DNA of 10,906 nt from Verrucomicrobiota bacterium (GTDB taxonomy: Bacteria; Verrucomicrobiota; Verrucomicrobiia; Chthoniobacterales; UBA10450). The translations under genes and the position numbers were made by a program. Each line of letters starts with the position of its first letter. The first letter of the stretch is position 1. The DNA is taken from NCBI GenBank assembly GCA_003218345.1, contig QHNF01000006.1, positions 1 through 10,906 of the forward strand, in the 5' to 3' direction. Below, piece by piece: positions 1 through 8,604 of this stretch. Under the pieces are notes generated by a model. That model saw only the letters and a list, made by a program, of their open reading frames with translations. It was not told where the DNA came from and made no database searches.

Positions 1-1068
1 CCAATAAATCGATTGCTGAAAATCGCCGACCATGCAGAAGTGTCCGGGCGGCGGCGGATCGATGCGCGTTTGCATCCAATCACCGGTCGCGGCCAGCGGT
101 CGCGTCGCTTCGAGCAGCACGGAAAATTGCGCCGGTTCGGTGTCCTGCGCCTCATCGAGAATGACGCGCATCTTTTCTTCGCGAATGCGCGGCGCTGCGA
201 CCGGATGTTGCAGCAATTCTTTCGCCAGCGCGATTTGATCTCCGTACGTGACGAATCCGCGCTCGAGTCGAAAATCGAGAAAATCGCGCTGCACTTCCGC
301 CGCCACGCACGTTGCAGCGGCGCTGATCCATCTGCGCAATGGCGAGAACGTCTGCGTCCAAAGATCCGAAAAATTCGAGTTCGCTGCGGTGAAGCAAACC
401 GGCCAGCGCAAATATTCCCAATCGCCAGCGTAACGTTTTTCCCACTCGCGCAATTCCGCTTGTGACTTGCTGATGTTGTCGCGACCGCGCTGATCAACTT
501 GCGCGTAAACTTCCATGAAATCGAGCCTCGGGCATGGCAGTAATTCCGGAACGCACAAGACCGCCGAACCCGCGCGTCGTCCCAATTCCATCAAATCGTG
601 CGCCTGCACAAGACGCAAAAGCGTGGCACGACTTTTTTCCCCTAACGAATGGCCGATGCGGGTCTGACTTTGCACAAATTCCTGCCAAAGGTCATTGTCA
701 TCGCTCACCAATTCGAGCGGTGCAGGCAAACCAAGATAATGACCAAAGTCGGTCAGGAGTCTCATGCAGAAGGAGTGGATCGTACCAAAGAAGGCGCGAT
801 TGAACGCCGTCTGGACTTCCGGCTTTAAATTTTCCTGGAGAAGAATCTGTCGCGCACGCTGCTGCATTTCGTCGGCCGCGCGATTCGTGAAGGTGACGAC
901 AACCAGGCGCGGCAGAATTTCAACCGCGCTTGCCGAGTGCGCGATCGACAAAACGCGTTGCGTGATCGCAGTAGTCTTGCCCGAACCGGCCGATGCGACG
1001 ACCGAAAAATTTCGATCCAGCTCGCCGGCAAATCGCGCGCGAGCGGATTCGTCGCTCAGCCTCACCAT
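1..1068 (-). CDS. addA: AddA-like UvrD/Rep-family helicase (3' end outside the window)
   Basis: The reading frame stays open from an ATG at 1068 to the left edge, so only the first 356 codons are present. The visible part is the N-terminal superfamily 1A helicase core. It shows Walker A ASAGSGKT at residues 25-32, motif Ia VVTFTNRAADEM at 57-68, GTIHSFC near residue 90, Walker B LDEAQD at 304-309, and motif III MVGDFQQSIYW at 346-356. Known family role: ATP-driven 3'-5' DNA translocation during processing of double-strand breaks, usually together with AddB. A C-terminal nuclease domain, expected for AddA, would lie outside the window. The ATG overlaps the addB stop by 7 bases (ATGGTGA), and AGGAG lies 8 bases upstream, which favours ATG over the GTG one codon later. 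The overlap implies translational coupling to addB. Helicase identity is very secure; AddA rather than another UvrD paralogue rests on the AddB-like neighbour. Confidence 0.92.
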   Translation of the reverse strand, partial: MVRLSDESARARFAGELDRNFSVVASAGSGKTTAITQRVLSIAHSASAVEILPRLVVVTFTNRAADEMQQRARQILLQENLKPEVQTAFNRAFFGTIHSFCMRLLTDFGHYLGLPAPLELVSDDNDLWQEFVQSQTRIGHSLGEKSRATLLRLVQAHDLMELGRRAGSAVLCVPELLPCPRLDFMEVYAQVDQRGRDNISKSQAELREWEKRYAGDWEYLRWPVCFTAANSNFSDLWTQTFSPLRRWISAAATCVAAEVQRDFLDFRLERGFVTYGDQIALAKELLQHPVAAPRIREEKMRVILDEAQDTEPAQFSVLLEATRPLAATGDWMQTRIDPPPPGHFCMVGDFQQSIYW

Positions 1069-4000
1069 ATTTCCCACTCCTCTTTTTCGAGCACAAGCGC
1101 GGGATGGGTTAAGGCCCATTTATCCTCCAAAATGTCGTTATCGATTTGCAATGTCGCGAGCGGATATGGCGCACTGTAACCAAACGCGGGACGAATCTCC
1201 CCTTTCATCCCGAAAACGCCCGTGCGCTGCATTTCCCCGAGATCGACGAAGATATTGGTATGAGGCGCAAGATCGACAGCGGACAATTGCGGCGCGACGT
1301 TTTTCACCGCGCTCGAAAGAATACTTGCGCTCACTTCCACCGCGCCAAGCTCGCGCATCGCCAGCGAATAGAGTCCGATCTGCAACGCTGTCCCTTTAAC
1401 GAGACCGTCGTGCAAATCGGAAGATTTTAGCTCTTTGGTCCAACCAGTTTTGTAATCGACAATCCAAATCTTTTGTCCTGCGAAGTTGGATGCGTCATTT
1501 TGCGCGAGCACCAAATCGATCTGGCCGCGCAGATGAAGTTCCACTTCCTCGGTTATTTTCACCGCGCCTTCGCGACCGATGGGCAACTCCGCCGCCATCC
1601 AACTCCAACCTTCGACGCCCGCAATTTTGCCGCCGAGATGCCGCGCGAGATAACGTGCGTTTAACCAGTCCGAGTTCCACCAATCAGGCACGACTTTGCC
1701 TAACGCGTCGCAAAGTTGCTGGAGCGCGGCGCGACGTTCGTCGGCAGAAACGCGGACGCGCTCATCTATTATTGTCGATGAAGGAAATGTTGCGAAAAGA
1801 TTCCCATCTTTCCTCTCGCCGATCCTCGCCAGCCAGCAATGCACCCATTTGCCGCTCGTTGCCGCCCACCGATTCGCGGTGTCTTCCGGCGGTTCGACAC
1901 CGAGATGGCGTTTCATCCAAATAATCGCCGGCGACGACACCGTGTGTTCGAGATCGCTGACACTCAGCGTAGGCATTGGCCGATACGACTGATTAGTCCG
2001 CAACGCGAAATCGTATTCGCTTGCAGGTTTCGAAGCATCGCGGCGCGCGTTGAATGCGATCAAAGTTTGCTTTACGTCCGTGTGTGGCGGCTCGGATTCG
2101 CGAGTCAACAGGCGCGGATCATTGACGAATTGCGCAGTCGCGCGTTGCAAATGTTTCAATGTTGCTTGCGTAAGCGGTTCGCGCCTCGTCGTGAGGTAGA
2201 GCTGAGTGAAATATTCGCTCGGGTTCCACCAACGCTCCGGCGCGTCTTCCTGCACCAGACTGGCCGCGAGCGTCACGCCTTCGCTGGCCGATTCGAGCAT
2301 CCCATCGAATTGTCGCAACGCAATCGCGCGTTGCTCGCTCGGGCCGAGATAGAGCGAATGATTTTCGCGCACGCTGGTGTGGCCTTCGCCCTGACTTCCC
2401 TGGCGCGCGGCGCGTTTATTGAGCTGCTGCACGCTGCGATTGAAGGAGCGAATTTCTTCCGCGCGCGCGAACTCCGCGCCAGTCGGCGGTGGCCACGCGC
2501 CTTCGTTCCAGCCGGCAAAGATCAGGTGCGACCATTCCTGATTTTGCGCGTGCGCCACGGTGAGCAAATGCACGCGCGCGTACGGATGATCGCCCTCGGC
2601 TGAACGCGCCGCGCCAAACGTCGCAGCCGTTTCTTCAAGCCATCGCAGAAAGAGGGCGCGCCGGAATTCCGCATCGAGACGTTGCGGCCAATCGCGCGTG
2701 ACTCTGGCAATTTCGAGCGCGTGTTGCTTCCAACCGAGATACGCGAGCGCGGCGTGCGTTTGTTCGAGAAACTGCGCGAGCATGGCGCGCGGGGGAAGAA
2801 ACGGCAACGCGCGCAACGCCTCGGCGGCCGATTGAAATTTCTTATCGGTGCGTGCGGCGCAAAATTCGCGCAGAACTTCGAGATCATCCAGCAACACTTC
2901 GCTATAACTTTCGCGCAGAATGTTTTCGAAGGCGGACCGGCTAAGAGACGTCGATAACACCGTGGGATCGGACAACGCGTTTAGAAAACGCAGGAAAGAA
3001 TTGAGTCGCGGCGCGCGTTGCAATTCGATCCATGCTTGCCATTCTGCCGATTCGAAGATGCCGGGAACGATGTGAGCGAGCCCGTCGTTGTGCGGGATGT
3101 CGAGTCGCGCCAGCGAGCTCGAGACCAGACGTGGCAACGCACCGCTGCCGGAGAAAATCACGCCGAGCCGCTTGCATTTTTCCTCCGACAAATAACGAAC
3201 GCATTGCCGCGCGATCGCTTCGGCTTGTTCCGAGACGTTTGTGCCGATGAGAAAATCGAAACGCTTTGCAGGTGCCGCGCCACCGCGCATTTCCGCTTCG
3301 CTAAAAAACGAATCGCTAAGCGCGTGTGTCGATTTTTGCGCGCGTTGCGCTTCGCCACAGACTTCTTCCCACGAACCGATCCAGCAAAGATCGATGTCAG
3401 AAAAGTCGCCACGCGGTTCTTCGACCGCGATCGTTGCGTTTTCCGCAAGCTCGACCGTGTTGCGCAGGAGAAACCACTGTGGCCAATGCGCTCCGTCGAA
3501 CCCGGTAATGAGCACGTGAGAAAATTTTCGCTCGCCACGCGCCGCTTGTTGCAAATGCAGTCGATCGGCTTCGCCCAACAGAAGAAAATCGCATTTTTTC
3601 AGGAGCTCGTTGAAACGTTGAACGACTGGTGCAAACGCCGGCAGCGCGAGTTCTTTGAATTTCCATCCGGCAGTTTCCAAACGATCCAACGCGCGCAGCA
3701 GCAGCGCCGGCGCACGGGCAACGGCTTTGGCGGCGAGTGCTTCCGATTCGTTAGGCCGGTCTTCCATTTCGCTCGCAGCAATTGCGAGGAGCAAGCGCAG
3801 ATGTTCCGGCTGCGCATGTGGCGTCGCATCATCTCGCGCGAGCAATGCCCGCAAACTTGCCAGTGTCACAAACTGCAAACCGAAATGCGAATAGCCTTTT
3901 GCAATCAAGCGCGCCTTCAGATCGTTGGCCTGCCCTCGCGTTGGGACGATGACCAGCGAAGGCAACGTGCGGTTCCACGTCTCGGGCAAAACTCGTTCGA

Positions 4001-4076
4001 ACCAGGGCGCAATCGCATCGTCCCACGCTTCCCGTAGCGACGGCACAACGAGCAGGACTGGTCGCGATCGCTCCAT
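1062..4076 (-). CDS. addB: AddB/RecB-type PD-(D/E)XK nuclease, 1004 aa
   Basis: This is a large AddB-like protein. The C-terminal RecB-type nuclease carries H746, GQID at 851-854, VDYKTG at 873-878 and QIGLY at 899-903, giving putative catalytic H746, D854, D874, K876, Q899 and Y903. GWNEGAWPP at 522-530 matches the NEGxxP signature of AddB-like inactive helicase regions. The N-terminus (LLVVPSLREAWDD) has no Walker A GKT/GKS, so the helicase half looks structural. The sequence has SSPA at 714-717, where iron-sulphur AddB proteins usually have a Cys-Pro pair, and no cysteine after residue 789, so the usual 4Fe-4S clamp appears absent. The start is fixed by an in-frame TGA two codons upstream of the ATG; GAGGG sits unusually close to it. 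The gene begins 25 bases after selB and overlaps the addA-like gene by 7 bases. Predicted role: DNA end resection for recombination, in complex with the AddA-like partner. Confidence 0.9.
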   Translation of the reverse strand: MERSRPVLLVVPSLREAWDDAIAPWFERVLPETWNRTLPSLVIVPTRGQANDLKARLIAKGYSHFGLQFVTLASLRALLARDDATPHAQPEHLRLLLAIAASEMEDRPNESEALAAKAVARAPALLLRALDRLETAGWKFKELALPAFAPVVQRFNELLKKCDFLLLGEADRLHLQQAARGERKFSHVLITGFDGAHWPQWFLLRNTVELAENATIAVEEPRGDFSDIDLCWIGSWEEVCGEAQRAQKSTHALSDSFFSEAEMRGGAAPAKRFDFLIGTNVSEQAEAIARQCVRYLSEEKCKRLGVIFSGSGALPRLVSSSLARLDIPHNDGLAHIVPGIFESAEWQAWIELQRAPRLNSFLRFLNALSDPTVLSTSLSRSAFENILRESYSEVLLDDLEVLREFCAARTDKKFQSAAEALRALPFLPPRAMLAQFLEQTHAALAYLGWKQHALEIARVTRDWPQRLDAEFRRALFLRWLEETAATFGAARSAEGDHPYARVHLLTVAHAQNQEWSHLIFAGWNEGAWPPPTGAEFARAEEIRSFNRSVQQLNKRAARQGSQGEGHTSVRENHSLYLGPSEQRAIALRQFDGMLESASEGVTLAASLVQEDAPERWWNPSEYFTQLYLTTRREPLTQATLKHLQRATAQFVNDPRLLTRESEPPHTDVKQTLIAFNARRDASKPASEYDFALRTNQSYRPMPTLSVSDLEHTVSSPAIIWMKRHLGVEPPEDTANRWAATSGKWVHCWLARIGERKDGNLFATFPSSTIIDERVRVSADERRAALQQLCDALGKVVPDWWNSDWLNARYLARHLGGKIAGVEGWSWMAAELPIGREGAVKITEEVELHLRGQIDLVLAQNDASNFAGQKIWIVDYKTGWTKELKSSDLHDGLVKGTALQIGLYSLAMRELGAVEVSASILSSAVKNVAPQLSAVDLAPHTNIFVDLGEMQRTGVFGMKGEIRPAFGYSAPYPLATLQIDNDILEDKWALTHPALVLEKEEWEIW

Positions 4077-4101
4077 CCCTCAATTTAGCTTCGCCGCTAC
4101 G

Positions 4102-6009
4102 CTACGCGAGCACGCGCTTGTCGCCGATGCGGCGCGTCACACCTTGTCGATCCAGCTTTTCGAGAAATGGCACCATGATTCGGCGCGAGCTCTCGAGCGC
4201 CTGCCGTAGCTCGCTCACAGTCGCTGGTCCGTTTTTGGAAATGAAATCAGCGACCGCGTTTTTCATCCGTTCGAAATTCTCGCGTAGCAGCACTACATCG
4301 GAGGCAATTTCGATGACTTCTCCACTCTCGATCAAGAATCTGAGAACTCGCTGCGCATTTCGATCTAACTCGATCTCTCTACACGGTAGTGGGTCGAATG
4401 GTTTTTTCGAGAGCGCTTCGCGAACTTTCGTCTCGACCGATTGAAATTCCACCGGCAACGCCGGCCGATGCGCAGTTCGCGAGATGACCGATCCCTTACG
4501 GACAAAATTGTCCGTGCATAGATCCACAATCAGCGCTTCGAAGACGTCTGGCCGTTGATCGCGTAGGCCTGTTCGTAATTCCCTCAGATCGAAACCCGCC
4601 CGATCGGGATTTCGCTTGTGTGCCTTTTCGATAACGGCGATCGCCTGGTTCCGCAGCTTTTTCCAAAATTCGGACTCTACCGCGAGGTCGCCATGCGCGA
4701 AAATTTCGTTCCCGTTTCGTAAACGAAGAAAGGCATCCCCAATTTCATTGGCACCAAAATGCGACTTGCTTAGAAGCGTTTCTCTCCGCGCGAATCCGCG
4801 CAGCGCAATCTCGGAGCGCACGCAGAGATCGACATCGTCCAATGCAAGGGCGCGCGCAGCCAGTAATGTTTGCTGCTTTGCATCGAGAAATTTCCCCTTG
4901 TCCGGAGCGAGAACCAGTCCACCAGCGATGGTGTGCTGTTCGGATGCGTCCCGCACGACGAAGCGATCGCCGAGGAACGCAAGGATCGGCGAGGCGAGTT
5001 TTAGCTGAGCAATCGCTTTCTTGCCGGCTTGGAGCGCACCGTTTTCGAGCAAAACGATCTTCGCAGCAACGCGTGATGTGCCATGATGAACGTAGACCGA
5101 GCTTCCATTCTTCAGCGGACGAGCGGCTGGACTTTCAATGCCAAGCCGCTCCGATCTTTCGAGGCACGCTACGAGAGTGGGACTTGCTCTTCCCACATCG
5201 ACAATGGTGATCACGTCGCCGCGCTTGATCTGCCCTGCGCCATCGCCGACGCCGACATCTGGAAGGTTAATGGCCGTCCTCATTCCGGATTGCGCGAATT
5301 CCAACTCGCGCCCGTGACTTTGAATGGAGCGAACTCGCGTTTCGAGATTGCTCGGTTGGACAACGATTTTCTGTCCGCGTCGCAATTGCCCGCCAGTTAG
5401 CGTTCCTGTTACGATGGTACCAATTCCATGCAGTACAAAAGCGCGATCAATAAATAAGCGCGGTTTTCCAATATCCCGTTGTGGTTGCATGTTCGCGAAC
5501 TCTGAGGCGAGCGCGCTCTTTAAGTTCTCAATTCCTTCGCTGGTGCGCACCGAAGTTCGAATAATCGGAGCTCGCGCGAAACCGGTGTCACGCAGTCGCT
5601 CGCGAATTTGTGCGACGATGCTGCCGGCGTCGCCCACATCGCTTTTCGTAAGCGCGATCACCGCGCGTTCCACGCCAAGATAAGTCAGAATCTGCAAATG
5701 TTCTTCGGTTTGTGGCATCCAACCGTCGTCCACGGCGACAACAAACAGCGCAAGATCAACTGAACCAACGCCCGCGATCATGTTGCGGACGAAATCCTCG
5801 TGCCCGGGCACATCGACGATTCCGACATGGAATCGCTGCTCGTTAGGCCCTTTAAGAATTAACTGCGCAAACCCGAGATCAATCGTGATTTGTCTCGCTT
5901 TTTCCTCCGGCAATCGATCAGGATCAGTTCCAGTGAGTGCCTCGACCAGCGCGCTCTTGCCGTGATCGACGTGACCGGCAGTCGCGAGAATGAAATGTTT
6001 CGCAGTCAT
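4102..6009 (-). CDS. selB: Selenocysteine-specific elongation factor SelB
   Basis: SelB is the EF-Tu-like GTPase that binds selenocysteyl-tRNA-Sec and the SECIS hairpin and delivers Sec at UGA. With the chosen start the protein has 635 residues, normal for bacterial SelB. GTPase motifs are G1 GHVDHGKS at 12-19, switch I ITIDLGFA at 41-48, G3 DVPGHEDF at 66-73 and G4 TKSD at 121-124. Translation-factor beta-barrel domains follow (FVLHGIGTIVTGTL), then the winged-helix RNA-binding tail ending in LDRQGVTRRIGDKRVLA. An upstream in-frame GTG at 6039 would add ten residues (MDCPNPIPRP) lying in repeat-like spacer DNA. The ATG at 6009 fits the family, where the G1 loop lies very near the N-terminus, although neither start has a well-spaced Shine-Dalgarno. 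The gene follows selA after 173 bases. Position 40 is Q where I expect G (RGITIDLG in relatives). Identity is near certain. Confidence 0.97.
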   Translation of the reverse strand: MTAKHFILATAGHVDHGKSALVEALTGTDPDRLPEEKARQITIDLGFAQLILKGPNEQRFHVGIVDVPGHEDFVRNMIAGVGSVDLALFVVAVDDGWMPQTEEHLQILTYLGVERAVIALTKSDVGDAGSIVAQIRERLRDTGFARAPIIRTSVRTSEGIENLKSALASEFANMQPQRDIGKPRLFIDRAFVLHGIGTIVTGTLTGGQLRRGQKIVVQPSNLETRVRSIQSHGRELEFAQSGMRTAINLPDVGVGDGAGQIKRGDVITIVDVGRASPTLVACLERSERLGIESPAARPLKNGSSVYVHHGTSRVAAKIVLLENGALQAGKKAIAQLKLASPILAFLGDRFVVRDASEQHTIAGGLVLAPDKGKFLDAKQQTLLAARALALDDVDLCVRSEIALRGFARRETLLSKSHFGANEIGDAFLRLRNGNEIFAHGDLAVESEFWKKLRNQAIAVIEKAHKRNPDRAGFDLRELRTGLRDQRPDVFEALIVDLCTDNFVRKGSVISRTAHRPALPVEFQSVETKVREALSKKPFDPLPCREIELDRNAQRVLRFLIESGEVIEIASDVVLLRENFERMKNAVADFISKNGPATVSELRQALESSRRIMVPFLEKLDRQGVTRRIGDKRVLA

Positions 6010-6052
6010 CGGTCGTGGAATTGGATTTGGACAGTCCACATTCCTCGCGCGC

Positions 6053-6167
6053 TCATCCTGATCCCGCAGTCGCGGGAGAAGGACCTCTCAGAGGTTGATT
6101 GATCGCACAATCTAGACGGCGTATTTCCCCCTTCGACTGTGAGTCTCTCGCTCCCCTCTGGATGACA
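6053..6167. repeat. Palindromic REP-like intergenic element between selA and selB
   Basis: The 173-base selA-selB spacer is bounded by inverted TCATCC (6053-6058) and GGATGACA (6160-6167). Inside are two adjacent hairpins: TCCCGC/GCGGGA with a four-base loop at 6062-6077, and ACCTCT/AGAGGT at 6083-6095. On the minus strand it reads CTTGTCATCC...AGTCGAAGG, resembling the TCATCCTGAGCGAAG-type extragenic repeats common in many bacterial genomes. The hairpins could also affect selA-selB co-transcription. Calling it a dispersed repeat is inference; only one copy is visible. Confidence 0.45.
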
Positions 6168-6182
6168 AGCTGTTGAATCCAT

Positions 6183-7556
6183 TCAAAGGCGTTGGGAACA
6201 TGCTGTGCGAATCGCGTCAACGACCAGATCATCCTGTTGCGGGAAGATTGTTCGGAGGTCGAGTTTGAATCTGTCGTTCGCGATATGGCCGATCACTGGT
6301 GGTCGCGAATTGCGCAGGCGGACAGCGAGATCGGCCAGCGAACAATTCCTGGGAACAATATCGACCGTGACTGAGGAGATCGTTGATTTTGGCAAAGTGC
6401 CGCCGCCAACCTTAACTACGCTGTGGCCAATTGTGATTTGCGCTGGCACGCCCTCGAGGCGTTTCACGATCGCTTCGGCTCGAATGCGCAATTCATCTTC
6501 CGAGACCTGCAGGAGGGCAATCGCAGGAATTCCGGCTGCTGATTGATTGAGATGAAGATCGACAGTGGCCTGCAGCGCGGCGAGACAAAGCTTGTCGCAT
6601 CGCAGGGCGCGAAATAATGGTTCGCGTTTCAATGCGGCTACGAATCGCCTCTTTCCAGCAATGATACCCGCTTGCGGCCCGCCAAATAGTTTGTCGCCGC
6701 TGAAGCAAACGAGGTCGGCTCCATCCTTCAACGCTTCAGATGGGGTCGGTTCGTGCTCGACAATTCCAAATTGTTCCGTTTCAACAATCGCGCCGCTTCC
6801 CAAATCTTCGACAAAGGGAGTGCGTTTCTTGCGCGCAATGCCGGCGATCTCCGCCGTGGACGGCGATCTGACAAAGCCGCTCATAAAAAAGTTACTGCGA
6901 TGAACCTTGAAGATGATCGCAGTGTCGCGCCCGATGGCTCGCGAGTAATCGCTGATAGTTGTTTTGTTGGTAGCGCCGATTTCGCGGAGTTTCGCCCCAG
7001 TCGCTTCGATGATTTCGCCAATGCGGAATCCGCCGCCGATCTGGACCATCTCGCCACGCGAGATCACGACTTCTGGTTTCAGTCTCGTGAAATGATGAAC
7101 GATCAGCACCAACGCGGCCGCGCAATTGTTCACCACCGCCGCCGTTTCGGCTCCGCAAAGCAGCGCCAGCGCATTCTCGATGTAAGCGCCGCGCCGGCCA
7201 CGTTCACCCGTTGCCAGATCATACTCGAGATTGGAGTAGCCCGAGCTAGCTTCGCCGAGCGCGCGGATCGCGTCGGGAGCAAGCGGAGCGCGCCCGAAAT
7301 TCGTGTGAATGACAATCCCGGTTCCATTGATAATCGGCTGGAGTCGACTGGCCCGAAGTTCATTGAGCGAGCGGCGGACAAGACTCACAATTAATTCAAA
7401 TTCGGGGACCTCGCTCTTTGCGCGAATCTGCGAAAGTTCGCGGCGAACAACATTGACAATCATTGGCCGCGGCAAATCGTAATAGCTCAGCGCATCGAGG
7501 ACCTTGGTCACGGCGGGGATTTGCCGGCGCGCGCGTGATTTTATCTGGTCATGCAT
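6183..7556 (-). CDS. selA: L-seryl-tRNA(Sec) selenium transferase SelA
   Basis: SelA is the PLP enzyme that converts Ser-tRNA-Sec to Sec-tRNA-Sec using selenophosphate; characterised bacterial SelA is a homodecamer. The 457-residue length fits the family (about 460). The substrate region INGTGIVIHTNFGRAPL spans 76-92, and SGDKLFGGPQAG at 286-297 holds the PLP-binding lysine K289. GERGRRGAYIENAL at 117-130 and VVNNCAAALVL at 141-151 are also typical. The ATG at 7556 lies inside the end of selD, with a 16-base overlap, so translation is probably coupled. I see no good Shine-Dalgarno, and a GC-rich dyad (7564-7578) lies just upstream, consistent with opening by ribosomes finishing selD. The stop is an ordinary UGA. 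Identity is near certain. Confidence 0.97.
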   Translation of the reverse strand: MHDQIKSRARRQIPAVTKVLDALSYYDLPRPMIVNVVRRELSQIRAKSEVPEFELIVSLVRRSLNELRASRLQPIINGTGIVIHTNFGRAPLAPDAIRALGEASSGYSNLEYDLATGERGRRGAYIENALALLCGAETAAVVNNCAAALVLIVHHFTRLKPEVVISRGEMVQIGGGFRIGEIIEATGAKLREIGATNKTTISDYSRAIGRDTAIIFKVHRSNFFMSGFVRSPSTAEIAGIARKKRTPFVEDLGSGAIVETEQFGIVEHEPTPSEALKDGADLVCFSGDKLFGGPQAGIIAGKRRFVAALKREPLFRALRCDKLCLAALQATVDLHLNQSAAGIPAIALLQVSEDELRIRAEAIVKRLEGVPAQITIGHSVVKVGGGTLPKSTISSVTVDIVPRNCSLADLAVRLRNSRPPVIGHIANDRFKLDLRTIFPQQDDLVVDAIRTACSQRL

Positions 7557-8599
7557 ATCAAGGGCCGGCGACGCCGGCGGGGCGCAATTCTTCCGATCAC
7601 CGTCGCGGAAGGTGTGCGCGCTTTTCGCAGGATACTCAGCACTTTCTCAAGGCTCGCTTCAGCAACGCAAAGGAGTAGTCCACCGCTAGTCTGCGCGTCG
7701 GTTAAGAGAATTCTGCGAGCCTCATCTGTACCTTGCCAGTCAACGAGGACAGTCGTCGCATGGAAATTTTGCCGGCTTCCTTCTGGGACGCAGCCCTGTT
7801 CGATAAGATCGCCAATCTCATCGCTAATCATCGGCACGGCGGCTGGATTTATATCGGCGGAAACACGACTGGCGCGGCATAATGAAACCAGATGACCAAT
7901 GAGACCGTAGCCGGTGATATCTGTAGCTGCACGCACCAGGCGAAGCTCAGCCAATTCGGCGCCTACAATGTTAATTTTCGACATAAGGGCGATCACTGCT
8001 TTCTGGAGCGCGCCAGAAGCAAATCCGCGCTTGATTGCGGTAGTCGCGACGCCAGTGCCCAGCGGCTTCGTTAACACCAGCAGATCGCCGGGACGCGCAT
8101 TTGCATTCGTCGTCAGACGGCGGACATCGACGATTCCGGTGACGGCCAGGCCATAAATTGGTTCGGGATTACGGATGGAATGGCCGCCGATGATCATGCA
8201 TCCGACTTCGGCTGCCTTGGCAAGACCGCCGCGCAAAATGGAAGAAATCACTCTTGGTCGAACGAGATCAGCCGGGAAACCAACGATGTTCAGCGCGGTC
8301 AACGGGCGCCCGCCCATCGCGAAGATATCGGAAAGCGAATTGGCTGCAGCGATTTGTCCGTAGGAAAATGGGTCGTCCACAATGGGCGTAAAGAAATCAA
8401 CCGTCTGCACGAGAGCGCGATGTCGATCCAGGCGATACACGCCGGCGTCGTCGAAAGTGTTCGAGCTGACGAGCACGTTCCGGTCTAAGGAAATGGGAAG
8501 CTGCGGCAAAACTTGTCGCAGGGCCTGTTGGCTCAACTTGGACGCTCATCCTGCGCACGATGAGAGTGAAGTGAGTTTTCGGATTTGCTCACGCGACAT
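7541..8599 (-). CDS. selD: Selenide, water dikinase SelD, a selenoprotein (UGA = Sec18)
   Basis: SelD makes selenophosphate from selenide and ATP, the selenium donor for SelA. The conserved body includes SSNTFDDAGVY, TVDFFTPIVDDPFSYG, NSLSDIFAMGG, GGHSI and TDITGYGLIGHL. A conventional open frame starts only at TTG 8536, after the active site should have occurred. Extending upstream in the same frame crosses one TGA (8546-8548) and reaches ATG 8599: MSREQIRKLTSLSSCAG-Sec-ASKL. Sec18 and K21 match the spacing of the catalytic Cys17/Sec and Lys20 of E. coli-type SelD (GAGCGCK, or GUGCK in Sec forms). The ATG has a perfect AAGGAGGTGA five bases upstream, and tRNA-Sec, SelA and SelB are adjacent. 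Full length is 352 residues, normal for the family. The C-terminus is oddly arginine-rich (APRRRRRP). It overlaps selA by 16 bases. Identity is near certain; Sec recoding is very likely. Confidence 0.95.
8513..8536 (-). promoter_or_regulatory. Candidate bacterial SECIS hairpin of selD
   Basis: Ten to 33 bases after the Sec UGA, the mRNA can form an apical CAG/CUG stem with a GCC loop, and below it UUG/CAA pairing across an internal loop. The apical loop begins with G and lies about 21 bases from the UGA, within the range expected for bacterial SECIS elements. The pairing is short and was found by eye without folding energies, and a competing GCC-AACA-GGC hairpin exists. Confidence 0.4.
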
Positions 8600-8604
8600 C
8601 GAGG

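Noticed and set aside
1062..1064. UGA stop of the addB-like gene as a possible selenocysteine codon.
   Set aside because: Another in-frame TGA follows two codons later, and no homologous extension is visible.
3018..4037. Long plus-strand open frame of 339 codons opposite the addB-like gene.
   Set aside because: It is Arg/Phe/Cys-rich, antisense to a gene with clear motifs, and matches no family I recognise; it is a product of GC-rich codon use.
6010..6039. Upstream GTG start for selB adding ten residues.
   Set aside because: The extra residues are proline-rich spacer sequence unlike SelB, and the G1 loop position fits ATG 6009.
6006..6182. Small minus-strand frame whose ATG abuts the selA UGA; it could also be read as selA continuing through a Sec UGA.
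   Set aside because: SelA already has full family length at the UGA, and the extension is translated repeat DNA with no recognisable protein.
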